Below are positions 45,431 to 55,639 of a stretch of 64,000 nucleotides of DNA, piece after piece. Each line of letters starts with the position of its first letter. Position 1 is the first letter of the stretch. Both the position numbers and the translations under genes were made by a program. The DNA is taken from positions 16,134,013-16,198,012 of the forward strand of contig NC_092577.1 in assembly GCF_037975245.1 (NCBI RefSeq). Reading direction: 5' to 3'. The stretch is from Apostichopus japonicus. Its lineage: Eukaryota > Echinodermata > Holothuroidea > Aspidochirotida > Stichopodidae. The notes below the pieces were generated by a model. The model worked only from the letters and a program-made list of their open reading frames with translations. It did not search any database and was not told the DNA's origin.

Positions 45431-45700
45431 AATTGGCAAAAGATCATCAAACAAGTACATCAGTAGCGACATTGGCAGCGGATCAAGGCTGCATGTCTTT
45501 TTCGAAGACTTCATCACAAGGGCGCGCACTTCATCCTGCGAAACCTCTTGAAATTGGACAAGAGAGGAGTCACATTGGTCTGTAACATTTACTGAAGCAG
45601 AAGTGGATGCATTGTCAAGAGATGTCCGAAGTTTACGAATCTTTTGATCAAAGAAGTTGACAAATTTCAACATGATCGGTGGAGTACATCTTGTGCACAA
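45425..45700 (-). pseudogene. CR1/Jockey-type LINE RT fragment
   Basis: The minus strand encodes 'FVNFFDQKIRKLRTSLDN' followed by 'FQEVSQDEVRALVMKSS' and 'CSLDPLPMSLL'. This is the characteristic start of the reverse transcriptase of CR1/Jockey-type LINEs, where a FF-x-x-KI block precedes the SCxLDPxPT motif. It is fused without a break to the BEL gag N-terminus, so the junction is near 45425. It is distinct from the Tx1 LINE to the right. Confidence 0.6.
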
Positions 45701-45785
45701 AGATGTTGAGGTGGGGCCTGGTTGTTGAACCATATTAGTATCACTGGCTCGAGCAAAATTCCTGGGAACTTCTAGGGAACTTGGT

Positions 45786-46125
45786 ATGCATATGTTTGAG
45801 GAGGTCTTTATTGCCAAATGGAGCATTGTTCATGGAGTCAAGTACTGCAAAAACCTATTAGTTGTCACTGGCAAATGTGATCAAGAGGAGCCAATATTTC
45901 AGCAGATCATCTATGTCATCTGTATTGACAACGGTGTGAAATTCGTCACAGAGTCTTTGGATACTGTAAAATATGATACATACTTATGCTCTACAACAGA
46001 TTGCAGAACCTGCTTGGTCTGTCATATCAGTAAGCAACCTGTACGACCGTCAACCCTACCATGCAGCAAAATCATACCAGGCCACTGAACTTTGTTATGT
46101 TACTCTACGCCATAGAATTCCTTGA
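45786..46125 (+). pseudogene. Terminal exon of an unnamed transposon-associated gene family
   Basis: Plus-strand coding sequence 'FIAKWSIVHGVKYCKNLLVV' and 'EEPIFQQIIYVICIDNGVKF', then, after a +/-1 frame change near 46005, 'NLYDRQPYHAAKSYQATELC' and the ending RHRIP with a stop at 46123-46125. This resembles the C-terminal module of many uncharacterised fish and echinoderm proteins: a W-x-K...Y-x-x-G strand pattern, then 'PxF..I..I', then a Tyr-Pro/Tyr-His block. I do not know its biochemical role. The single frame break may be decay or an assembly error. Confidence 0.45.
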
Positions 46126-46191
46126 GCGATTAATTTCAAAGCTTTGACGTAGACTTTAATTTAATTTCTCTAACTTTAGACATTTGCTGTA

Positions 46192-46422
46192 ATGAACAAC
46201 TCGCTGGATTATCTACCAGACCTTTTTCTCCCGACTACATCTACTCCAAAAAGATCATCACTGGACACTACAAGTGACGATTCCAGCCCTATGGAGAACA
46301 GTGTCCCACTGAAAAAGTCCAAATCTTACCATTGGGAGGTCATACCTGCCTTCGTGGGTAGAAAATACATTTCTGCCTACTTGTCAAGCAGTGTACTGTA
46401 TGTACTACTTATAAGCCATTAA
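46192..46422 (+). CDS. Open frame of unknown function
   Basis: An ATG opens 76 codons starting 'MNNSLDYLPDLFLPTTSTPK', with a Ser/Thr-rich stretch and 'PLKKSKSYHWEVIPAF'. It follows the terminal exon above after 66 bp. It may be the N-terminus of another gene of the same cluster, or chance. Confidence 0.2.
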   Translation: MNNSLDYLPDLFLPTTSTPKRSSLDTTSDDSSPMENSVPLKKSKSYHWEVIPAFVGRKYISAYLSSSVLYVLLISH

Positions 46423-46429
46423 AGGATTC

Positions 46430-47025
46430 CGAAATATCACATTATCTGGCATGAAATAATCTAGTACAGGAAGTTCTCTTGTAATGTATCTGAATGACTA
46501 TAAATTGTAAATTTTGTCTTTGCCAAAATACTTAAAGCAATACTGTTCTTCATCAAAAGACAATGAGACTGGCATATGGCATACATGTACAGTAATATTC
46601 AGTATTGTACAGGTAGTACAAGTGTAGTGCAATGGGAAATATGGTTTTTACATCAAGCAAACTAAAGAAATGATTCACGTCAACTTGAAGCATATTTTCA
46701 TCTACCTCTGTGTGAACTTAAAGCGATTCCCACTACTACACTTGGTTGTCGAGGCAGCCTTGTTTAATAAGCTCTTTGCAGGTATTTTGACGGAGAGTTT
46801 CTTCACAAACATTAGACTTGAATAGTAAACAAATTCTTTTACAGAAGTTATAAAGTTAATGTCTATAATTTCTGTTGTACAGTCAAACCCATAATATTCT
46901 ATCACTTATCTCACTTAAGCAGCCTACAGGGTTCGGACTGTTTGCCTAACATAATCATAAAGTTTAATAACTAAATATCGACCTTCCATTGTCAATTACA
47001 AAAAAAACAGTGAACTAAGGGGTGC
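46430..47025. other. No recognised gene
   Basis: AT-rich spacer between the coding relic and the 3' end of the Tx1 LINE. Nothing recognised. Confidence 0.4.
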
Positions 47026-47107
47026 TTTTTACGTGACCCGCCATGCGGGATATAAAACGTCACGGCCAAACGGCACTACCGAAACATCTCATTCTGAAAA
47101 ACGAAAC

Positions 47108-48854
47108 TCAGGTCAAGCGAGCCAATAAAACATACGCCCGCCGACCTGCAGTGACAAAACGCCCAACCCCCCACTCAAACATTAAAAAAACCACAAAAGG
47201 ACGACCAGTACGGAGCGAAACGAAAAACCCCTCCCCAGCACACCAGCGTCCAAAAAAGGCAGCCCCAGATAAACGGCGAAAATCGCCTTCAATCTGAAGG
47301 CGAATATCAGACTTCACCGCCTCCAGGACTGCCTGCCAACTGGCAAATTTCCCCCTAAAAACCACATCACATCTATTCCGCCAAACATGTTTTTTCACAA
47401 TAGAGCAAACAAAAATAATGCGATGCAAAACAGCAACCGAACAAACTGGAGGGTCTACCCCATATAAAATAAAGCCCTGTCCTACCGACCATGAACGGTC
47501 TCCCGTAACACGGTCGGTCCAGGTCTGGAACCACTCCCATAAGTTAACTACAAAGCAACAATGCCAAAAAACATGAGCGGTACTCTCTAAGCTGTCACAG
47601 CCGGTCCTCGGGCACAGTCCATCACCCAATCGCCAGTGGTATCTTTTTAGGTTGGTCACCAAGGCACCGTGTGCAATTCTCCATGCAAGATCACGGAGCC
47701 TGCCATCATTCAGCCTTGAATGCACCGAACGCCATACTTCGGCAGAATGACGTCCCTGGACAAAAATTGCATTCAAGGCCCTATCCCGCAACGAACTGTG
47801 AACGAGGGCCGGCTGTGACAGGTCAACAGGGGGCAACTCAATCAGAGCGGAGCAAATGACACGCACCACCCTGTTCGGAGTACTACTATGCGGTTCTCTG
47901 TTGCTAAACAGCGCCGGGACCCATCGACGCAGGTGCAAACCGCCCCAAAAACGTAAAAAATATGAACAAGGCAACCCTGGGTCAGTTACCGCTACAAACA
48001 ACTGCTTAAATAACAAAAAGGTTAATTTACTTCCCAGATGAACCACCCCTAACCCACCCTTCTCCAGTTTTTGGTACATTACCGCCCTTTTGACAAGCTC
48101 TGTACCACCCGACCAAATAAATGAAAATATCGCTCTCTCCAACCGCACCAGGACGCGACGCGGAATTGGATACACCGCGCCCGGGTACCACAAGATGGGC
48201 GAAACAAAACGATTAATTACGGTGACTTTCCCTAGGATCGAAAGCCAGCGGGTACCAAAGGTTTCGAGCCTGCTCTCAAGAACCTCAGCCCTCTCGTTCC
48301 AGGTCACATCACAAGGTGCATCACAGCCGAACCATATACCATTAATTTTGATATTTTGATCCGACCACGATGCACCGAATGGTAAGTCTCTGTATCTCCA
48401 GCTACCAAGGCGAAGGCCCTTTGTCTTTTCCGGATTCAACTTCGCCCCGGTAGCTCTCTCAAAGATAGATAAATCCTGCGAGAGGGCACGAAAGGAGCCC
48501 AGACTCGAAATAACGTGACGTCATCTGCATATTGAACGCACTTCACTTTGGCACCCCCTGGCACAACGAATGGAACAAGTCTTCAGTCCCTTTCCAAAAG
48601 ACGAGACAGGGACTCGCTAAACAAAACATAAAGTAATGGAGACAGAGGGCACCCCTGGCGCACCCCCCTCTCCACGTTAAAAACCTCCGAACAAAACCCA
48701 TTTACGATCACAGAACTGAAACTTTCTTGATACAAAACAGAAATCCATTTACGAAAAACCGGGTGCAAGTGAAACGTCTCCAATACATTCATTAAAAAAC
48801 CCCGATCCACCATGTCAAAGGCCTTCTGCTGGTCCAGAGACACCAATGCACATG
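47108..48854 (-). pseudogene. ORF2 C-terminal half: RT palm, thumb and C-terminal domain
   Basis: Minus strand. 48846-48583 carries RT motif A 'SLDQQKAFDMVDRGFL' and motif B 'RGVRQGCPLSPLLYVL'. A stop at about 48583 precedes the catalytic box QYADDVTLF (about 48510-48536). After a frameshift the 443-residue frame 48439-47108 carries the thumb ('RLGSWRYRDLPFG', 'RWLSILGKVTVINRFVSPIL') and the C-terminal region with a Cys/His cluster (CPRTGCDSLESTAHVFWHC). This enzyme would perform target-primed reverse transcription. Confidence 0.9.
48850..48854. repeat. Target duplication (left) of 954-bp solo LTR
   Basis: acatg, repeated at 49809-49813. Confidence 0.8.
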
Positions 48855-49808
48855 TGTCACGGGTAAGGTAAAACTATTCGCTGGACAACGTAAATACTCG
48901 AGGCGGATGCCTTTTCTATGAGTTTTATTTAGTCCTCGTAACCAGGGGCAAAAACCCTGAAATACAACGTAAAATGTACGCATTGTATAAACAAATATTT
49001 CACACAAATTAGACGTTACATCGGCAATATGAAACATATGAAACATGCATTGATCCCGCTGTATGATCCCATGATTTTACACCTTATTAACACTTATCAC
49101 CTATTTACAATATGCCCTCCCTATACAGACATTCGATAGTAACAAACTTCTCATAAATATATTTTATATGTGCTTTCCAATCTGTAACATATTCCGGCCT
49201 CGCTATACTCAAATAAGAAACAAGAATACGAATAACTAGTTGCGTTCCCTCTACTGCATAGTAAGGTTTGACTTAGTATACATAAGAAAATGAGACACTT
49301 ACGGAATTCGCTCAGTTTCCGGCTTTTACACGTTTCGGTACGTCCTTTACGATATATGACAAGATATATATATATATATTGCCACGAATTCACCAGCGGG
49401 GAACTGAAGTTGCCCCTACATATACTATATTAGAATAGTGAAGTACTGCGGGCTAACGTCGCCCAACGGACATCGTGTCCAACTGCAACAAGTAACTGCT
49501 GTGGTGCACCCAGCACCCTTGCACCAAGTATACTATACCAAACACGAATACCACGCCCTGACCTGCTTACCCGGCCTATTCATACCAACCCTTTACATGC
49601 ATTTTATGCTAATTAATCTAAACAAAGACTTGCACAAATTCCATTGATGCCCGTCGAGCAATCAGTGAATTAAACAAAGCATATACTAGAATGTCGTATG
49701 TTACTAATTTAAACTTCGTGAGCAACACAGACAACAAATGAATATTCATCAGTAAATTTATACAGCTGCACGATAGTCGTTAGACTTGCGTCAAGCATAC
49801 TCGTGACA
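48855..49808. mobile_element. Solo LTR (954 bp) inserted in LINE ORF2
   Basis: The insert starts TGTCACGGGTA and ends TACTCGTGACA, giving TG...CA ends with an 11-bp imperfect inverted terminus, and is flanked by the 5-bp duplication acatg. Removing the insert and one duplication restores the LINE reading frame between the RT fingers and motif A, which fixes both edges. No coding sequence is inside. The 5-bp duplication and TG/CA ends favour a solo LTR of an LTR element unrelated to the 764-bp family. A TIR-type DNA element is the alternative. Confidence 0.75.
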
Positions 49809-51250
49809 ACATGGCAGATCTCGTTCAATAACAAAGTCGGTCAAGTCGCGCATCAACCACAAGTTCTGCTGGATGCAATGACCCTTCACTGCACAAGTCT
49901 GGAGATCACCCACAAGATGCGGCATAGCCAGTGCAAGGCGGTTGCACAAAGCCTTAGCCAACAACTTGTAGTCTACATTTAACAAGGTGATTGGACGCTT
50001 GTTATGAGGGTCCAAGGGGTCACCAGACTTGGGCAGCAAAGTAATCATGCCCAGACGTTGACTTTGGTTTAACAGTCCGTTTTGGAAGGCGTCCTCGAAG
50101 ACGGCTCTGAGGTCGGGTCCTATTATTGCCCAGAAGGTTCGGTAGAACTCCCTCGGAAGCCCGTCCGAACCCGGGGACTTGCCATTCTTCATCTTCGAAA
50201 GCGCCTTCCAAAGCTCAACAGTGGTTATTCCGCCCCCCAAAATATCATTGACATCGTGGGGAACGGTTTTTGAGATTCCCCTCAATAAATCGGCCTGTGC
50301 CGACAAGTCGACACTGCCACGCGTAAACAAACTCAAATAATAATCCTTGTATACGCGGACAATGCCGTGAGGGTCACTAACCACGGTCCCATCAGTAGCG
50401 CGCACAGACGGGACGCGTCTGTCACACGCCGATGAGCTTACGGACTGGTAAAACCTCAGTGAAGGGCGTTCCTCGGCTTCCACCGCTTCGACACGGGCCC
50501 TGACGCGGGCACCGTGGTACTTTTCATCGAAAAATGTTCTCTTCGACGCCGTGCGCGGGTCACGCAATACTGAATTGCGAAGCGTTTGATGCGCAACTTG
50601 ACATCATCCCACCATTGGGATGTAGAAGCAAAGGCCGGCTTCAATGTTTGCCATCCTTTGTACCTGGTCTCGAAACCTTGGCGGAACTCTGCCTCGCCAA
50701 GAATCCGACAGTTAAGCTTCCATAGGCCCCGCCCGATCGGGAAAATGGAGGGCAAAACAAAACGTGCTACTACAGTGTCATGGTCAGAGAGCGGACAGCT
50801 GAGCGTCTCGCAACCCGAAAATTTAAAACTTACGGGCGCATACACTCGATCTATCCTGGAGGCATCTTCTCCGTTAGGCCTCATCCACGTATACACCGTA
50901 CTGCACGGGTGCATATGCCTCCAGACATCGGCTAAATGGTGTGCCGAAGTGAATCTGTCCAATTCTGTGATCCCAGCGTCAGGACTAGCAGACACAGAAG
51001 CCCCGAGTCTGTCAAGACCCGAGTCTGGGACACAGTTAAAGTCACCGACCATGACACATGGTGCACTACCAGGAACAAAGGAAGGTAGCGTGTTCAAAAA
51101 TTCTCGTCTAGCAGAAGGCTGATTGGGAGCATACACATTGCAAACGCAGTCGACTTCCATTGAAATACAATATTGGAAAATGCGACTGCGCTTGCGATGA
51201 TCCCTCATGCCATTGACGTTCAAAGTGGCAACTGAAAAAGTATGGGCCAT
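49809..51250 (-). pseudogene. ORF2 N-terminal half: endonuclease and RT fingers
   Basis: Minus strand. The likely ATG is at 51250-51248, 20 bp after the ORF1 stop. The apurinic-type endonuclease begins FSVATLNVNGM but jumps from its first helix directly to 'NVYAPNQPSARREF', so roughly 80-110 residues with the Gln-Glu and neighbouring catalytic motifs are missing. Later motifs remain ('MVGDFNCVPD', 'SRIDRVYAP', 'LSDHDTVV'). After a frame break near 50500, RT fingers follow ('MKNGKSPGSDGLPREFYRTF', 'NKRPITLLNVDYKLLAKAL', 'VKGHCIQQNLWLMRDL'). The RT continues after the solo LTR. Confidence 0.88.
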
Positions 51251-51270
51251 GAGAGGGCAATGACGCAAAA

Positions 51271-52384
51271 CTACGCCGACGACGATTCTGTAAGCTTCAA
51301 GCGAGCTCTAGACGATATATCGTCGTCTGAGTCGTCGCTTGAGGCCGACCTTTTTAGAGAGGGTTCCCCCATCTCGTCGTACCAGCTCGTCCCGGTGGCA
51401 CGTTTCGGCTCTACGATCACCGAGTCTCCGGAGTCGCTGTCAGACAAAGCCTCCGGAGACCCGATGACTACCGAGTCCCCGGAGTCGCCGTCGGACAGAG
51501 TCTCCGGATCTGGCGATACCGGCGGCGAACTGGGGACGGAACTGGACGAGTTGATGGGGGAAGCTGGTGGAGACTTTCTCGGTGAGGGCACGGGGTTAGG
51601 GTCTGCAACTACGGGGGAGGGTGAACCAGGTGCGAAAGGTGAATCCTCACCTGGTTCCCCCTCCTTGCGTGGAGCTTCCTCCGAGGCAGTAGGTGCGTCA
51701 GAACTCTGCGACTTTGCCTGACCCCTGCTCTTTGTCATAAATACATGAGGGACAAGCGCGAAAAACATGTCCCTCCTTCCCACAGAGTGAGCACACAACT
51801 TCGCTTGGGCAAGCAGAGGTATCATGCCCAAGACGAAGGCAGCGCCCACACTTTTTGTTTGGGCAGCCCTTGGCTTCGTGCCCGGTCTCCCCACACCTGA
51901 AGCAGGTGCGGGGCTGACCGGGATAACGCACGTGAGCTTTATGCCCTGCAATAAACAGGAAGGAGGGAATGTCCTGCTTTAGGTCGATCCGAACCTGTCG
52001 GTGCCCGTTCAAAACCCCAGGGGCCTGTGCGTAGGAGCACATTTTGGTAACCTTGACAGCCCCAAACCGACCTAAAACAGTAGCGACAAGTTCCTGACGC
52101 ACCTCTAGTCCTACGTGGATGACAGTTACCCATACGGAACGTTCGTATGGCGTAACTGTCAAACCATCGACATTACTCAGCAACGTGACACCCTTCTGCC
52201 GGGTCACGTCACTGGTGAACCGTAAGTCATACGTGTTACGACCCTGGAGATTCTGCAAAGCGTCAACCTCTCCAGGAACCGCAACACCCTTACTCTTCAA
52301 AATACTGAACACTTGCACCGGTGGAACCGCTTGTTCACCGGTAAAAGTTAACTTAACAATACGGCTATCACGGCGCGACGCCAT
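51271..52384 (-). pseudogene. LINE ORF1, RNA-binding zinc-knuckle protein (one frameshift)
   Basis: The ATG at 52384 opens an RRM-like N-terminal region followed by three CCHC knuckles: CFRCGETGHEAKGC, CGRCLRLGHDTSAC and CSLCGKEGHVFRAC (about 51890-51770). One frame change near 51720-51760 moves the reading to a Pro/Ser/Asp-rich acidic tail ('SPDPETLSDGDSGDS') that ends with TAG at 51273-51271, 20 bp before the ORF2 ATG. ORF1 would coat the LINE RNA. Three knuckles and the acidic Ser-Asp tail fit Tx1-branch ORF1. Confidence 0.85.
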
Positions 52385-52600
52385 GATACCGCAAGGTGGC
52401 TAGGCCACGGAGGAGCAAGAAACGAACCAAAACAAAAGTAATAGTAAAGTAAGAACAATATATCGAAAAACAAACCAACGCCTGTAGCACGCACGCACGC
52501 ACGTACTAACAGAAAATACCACTCCCGCCTGGCGGGAAGCACAGTACAGTACAGTGCAATACAGTATAAGTTAATATAGTACAGTGTAGTATATGGAGAG

Positions 52601-53136
52601 CGAGAGCAAAAACACGTCTGCACTCCACGAAGCCAACTGTCAACTTACAGTAGATAGGGCACTACTCACTCTTAATATACTATTGAAGAAAAAGTCGCCC
52701 AAGAAAGAACCTGGGCACGAAAACCAAACTACCGGCATAGCTGTCGAATACCCCGCGAATAGGTGCTACGGGCTACGAGGTGAAAGGGGATAAGTGATAG
52801 ATGGCGCTAACTTATTTACGGATAGGCTTAAGTTCCACAGTGCATTCTTAAAAATTAATTTTACGTTTATTTACGGATAGACTTAAGTTACACAGTGCAT
52901 TGTTATCAATTAACAGTGCATTTTTATCAATTAATTTTACTTGTACGAAATGAGCTACATTCTGCGTAATTCAATCTTCATTTTAAGAATGTTTACATCA
53001 TACGCCTATATGAAAATTATCTTCATTGTAAGACTTTAAATTATACGCCTATATGAACATTATCTTTATTTTGGCGTTGCCCCCCAAATAATAAACGGTG
53101 TACGGCGTTAGATATATATATATACATATACATATA
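52601..53136. repeat. Short tandem and dispersed repeats, no gene
   Basis: 'ttatttacggatag.cttaagtt' followed by 'cacagtgcatt.tta..aattaa' appears at about 52813 and 52868, with a partial third near 52910. 'atacgcctatatga' appears at 53000 and 53044. An AT dinucleotide run lies at about 53112-53124. No coding feature is seen. Confidence 0.55.
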
Positions 53137-53420
53137 CTTCGATCCTAGCAGGGTCTTCTTCAAAGGCTAAATGGCAAGTAACAATAACAGAAGGGGCAGC
53201 AAAAACACACACCGAATACAGACAGGTTAATGAGCATGGTGAACACGAAGAGATAGATGTAAGGGGATTAGTAGACAAGGGATGGAGAGAAGAAAGAAGC
53301 CAACAGGGGAAGAGGAGATAAACAGTGGAGGGACAAAGGGAGGATTACGGGAAGGGGTTAGGGAATAAACTGGAGGACAAATGCAGAAAGGTGTGGAGAA
53401 AAAAGGGTGGAAGAGAGCTA
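53137..53420 (-). repeat. Penelope-like 3' end, second copy
   Basis: On the minus strand a pyrimidine-rich region contains 'gtgttcaccatgctcattaa' (shared with 39570-39590). It ends with 'ttgaagaagaccctgctagg' and 'atcgaag' next to a (tatatg)n run. The closing block folds as a short hairpin (gaccc/gctaggatc) between TGAAGA and CGAA, resembling the hammerhead-like core often found at Penelope-like element ends, though degenerate. Confidence 0.45.
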
Positions 53421-53977
53421 AAAGTATTCATTTTAACATTACATTCCTATATGGATATTCAATTCATATATGAACATGTTTATCTTCAGTTTATAAATAT
53501 ATACATTTTAGCATAGGATGCGTATGCCCCTATACCTCCTCCCCTTATACATTTTGTGTTTGTGTGTGTCGTTCTGAGATATTTTAAGTCAACCTTTGTT
53601 TGTGTAAAATTGTGGCTACGCTGTAATAAAATATTCAATTCATATATGAAATTGTTTTCGCTATACCCCACACCACACAATCGTTAAAGCGACAACAAAT
53701 AAACAGTTTCATTAATTGTTTTCCACCAGCCCACATCCGTTGCTTCTTTTAAATCAGCCAATCTTCACAAAGCCTATCAAAGTTCAGGAATTGAGGTAAA
53801 TCAAATAAACAGTTTCCGGTGTTTTCACCAGTCCACGTCCGTAGTTTTGCTTCCTTCTAGTGTCGGCATTCTTTACGAACCCAAGTATAAAAGAGGTCTA
53901 TTAAACAATTTGCACATGTGTAATTTATTCGTATAAAATAAAATTACTATCAATGGGATTAAATTTGTTTCTTATTA
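53421..53977. other. No gene; short direct repeats upstream of Merlin
   Basis: 'aaataaacagtttc' and 'ttttccaccagcccacatccgt' or its variant occur twice, at about 53696-53745 and 53800-53845. This may be the 5' region of the Merlin element. Its terminal inverted repeat was not found. Confidence 0.4.
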
Positions 53978-54817
53978 ATGGCTACTAAAAGGAAAATAGA
54001 TGAATCTGTTCAACATGGAACTTCTGCCAGTAATTTTAAAATTGGAATAACACAAACTGAGTCTGTGGAAAAGTTCGTACAATCGTTCAGATAAAGACAA
54101 CTGTTTTTCTTATGATTCGTTGAAAGATAATGTTTTTTGTAATAAAAAAGCATTATTGGCATGGTGTACGGAACAGCATTTAATTGCTACAAAGAGGAAC
54201 TGTCCTACTTGTGACTCTCCAATGAAGTTAACTTCATGTGTAGATCGAAAGGATGGCTTGCGATGGGAATGTAGAAAATATGGAAACATCGTACCGAAAG
54301 AAGCATAAGAAAAGGAAGTTGGTTTGACAATTCGAATTTGTCTTTACAAGAAACTGACTTATTGGTGGTGTGAAGGCTTAACGGAAGCTAAAATATCTCG
54401 TCAATTAGGTCTAGGCAGCCAAAGAATTGTAGACTGGGACATGTTTTGTAGGGAAACGTGTGAGGTTACCCTCGAAAATGAACTTTCAACAAATAAAATT
54501 GGAGGCCCCAGCAAAATTGTTCAAATAGACGAATCAAAGATTGGAAAACGCAAGGTCATTGGGTATTTTGTGGAATAGAGCAAGATTGTAGAAAATGTTT
54601 CATTGTTACCGTCGAAGATCGTAGTCAGGCTACATTAATACCATTGATAGAAAAGTACATTGAAAAGGGGTCAGTGATAATTTCTGATTGTTGGAAGGGC
54701 TACATTAACCTATGAAAGCATGGTTATGAACATAAAACTGTCAACCATTCCGAAGAATTTGTAAACAAAGAAGGATTTCACACCAATAAAATACAGGGCC
54801 ACTGGCGCCAAATGAAG
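53978..54817 (+). pseudogene. Merlin (IS1016/ISXO2-like) transposase, first part
   Basis: The ATG at 53978 (MATKRKIDESVQ) starts a Merlin-type DDE transposase. A zinc ribbon CPTCDSPMKL...WECRKYG has lost its last cysteine (Tyr instead). Then come 'ISRQLGLGSQRIVDW', the first catalytic Asp in IVQIDESKIGKRK, the second in 'VIISDCWKGY', and 'HKTVNHSEEFVNKEGFHTNK' before IQGHW, where the third catalytic residue expected as Glu is Gln. Stops or frame changes occur near 54092, 54300, 54577 and 54713. It is interrupted at 54817 by a solo LTR. It would cut and paste the Merlin element, but this copy is dead. Confidence 0.88.
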
Positions 54818-55530
54818 TGTTATGAAGTAGTGATAACCATCTCTTTGATGTTACCGAAAAAATCCATCGAGACACCTTACGGGCCTCTTATGTATTTATC
54901 TAGGTCATGGATTCAGTTTTCCCACGAGAAGTTTTTAACTATCTTATTGAATCTTGGTACAGGGCGTTTTCCCAAAATAGATTCCATTATGTCTGTGGAA
55001 CATTCGAGAAGGTTCTCTCACGTGGTATGGAAGTTTCCATAGAAAGGGGATGGACTTCCAAACTCCCAACCAATCAGGGCAGATCAGTGCCAGTGCACTT
55101 ATTTTTATATCGTTAAGTTAATACAGGATGGTCAGGTTATTGGCTGCCTACTGATTATGCGCAGAGGGATTTTATGAAAGTAAGGTTTAAAAAGGCATGG
55201 GGCCGAAAGTTTTATCACTTGGTCAGCAAATTTATAACTCCGCCGAAAGTTCATCACTCCCTCTAATTGTTTAATTGACGGAGTCAATTCAAGTCAAATC
55301 ATTGTAATTTAGTTTTATTTGTTAAGAGAATCGACAGAGAAGAAATTATACCGAATCAATAATCAAATCCTATCTCGTCAAATTGTTTTTCTGTGAACTC
55401 ATTGTTTTCTTCCGTTCGAGACATCTCCTGAAGAAGCATAAATACGGCATTAAGATATCCCAGTACCTTTCTATCGCGAGTCCCGATATAGTTTTACTAT
55501 CGGAGGAGCCGGGCTCGTCACAATATTACA
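54818..55530 (+). mobile_element. Solo LTR of the young Ty3/Gypsy family (copy 4)
   Basis: 713 bp from TGTTATGAAGTAG to CAATATTACA, flanked by the 4-bp duplication gaag (54814-54817 and 55531-55534). It matches the 764-bp LTRs with a deletion in the 'gtcagcaaatttatcac' repeat area near 55215-55260 and without a TATA box (TTTAAAAA). It sits inside the Merlin transposase, and the frame resumes at 55535 when it is taken out. Confidence 0.93.
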
Positions 55531-55534
55531 GAAG

Positions 55535-55578
55535 AGTCACCTTCCTACTCATGGCCGAAAGAAGTATCACTACTCCTA
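55535..55578 (+). pseudogene. Merlin transposase, second part
   Basis: Directly after the LTR duplication the frame continues as 'SHLPTHGRKKYHYS', the conserved end of the DDE domain, and is cut after the first two bases of the next codon by the CACTG element. It continues at 62749. Confidence 0.85.
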
Positions 55579-55639
55579 CACTGTAAAAAATTACTGTATA
55601 ATTTACAGTAGTTCCGTTGTATAAAATACAATTGTCAAC

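Larger units (their letters stand above)
47026..52600 (-). mobile_element. Tx1-clade LINE, near full-length, interrupted
   Basis: On the minus strand the element has ORF1 (52384-51271), ORF2 (51250-47108) and a short 3' UTR ending cacgtaaaaagc at about 47026, without poly(A). A 954-bp solo LTR (48855-49808) splits ORF2. The 5' UTR extends to roughly 52600, but its edge and the target duplication were not found. RT wording and the zinc-knuckle ORF1 place it in the Tx1/L1 branch. Breaks in both ORFs and a deletion in the endonuclease make it inactive. A truncated relative lies at 9632-10092. Confidence 0.9.

Noticed and set aside
49370-49380. AT dinucleotide runs as functional sites
   Set aside because: Simple-sequence tracts here, near 53112 and near 61128 have no context suggesting a role.
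48855-49808. Classification of the 954-bp insert as a TIR DNA transposon
   Set aside because: The inverted ends are only about 11 bp, begin TG and end CA, and the duplication is 5 bp, which fits an LTR better. The alternative is kept open in the feature text.
51242-51721. Plus-strand open frame of 159 codons opposite LINE ORF1
   Set aside because: It is the complement of the low-complexity acidic tail of ORF1. The minus-strand reading has the domain context.
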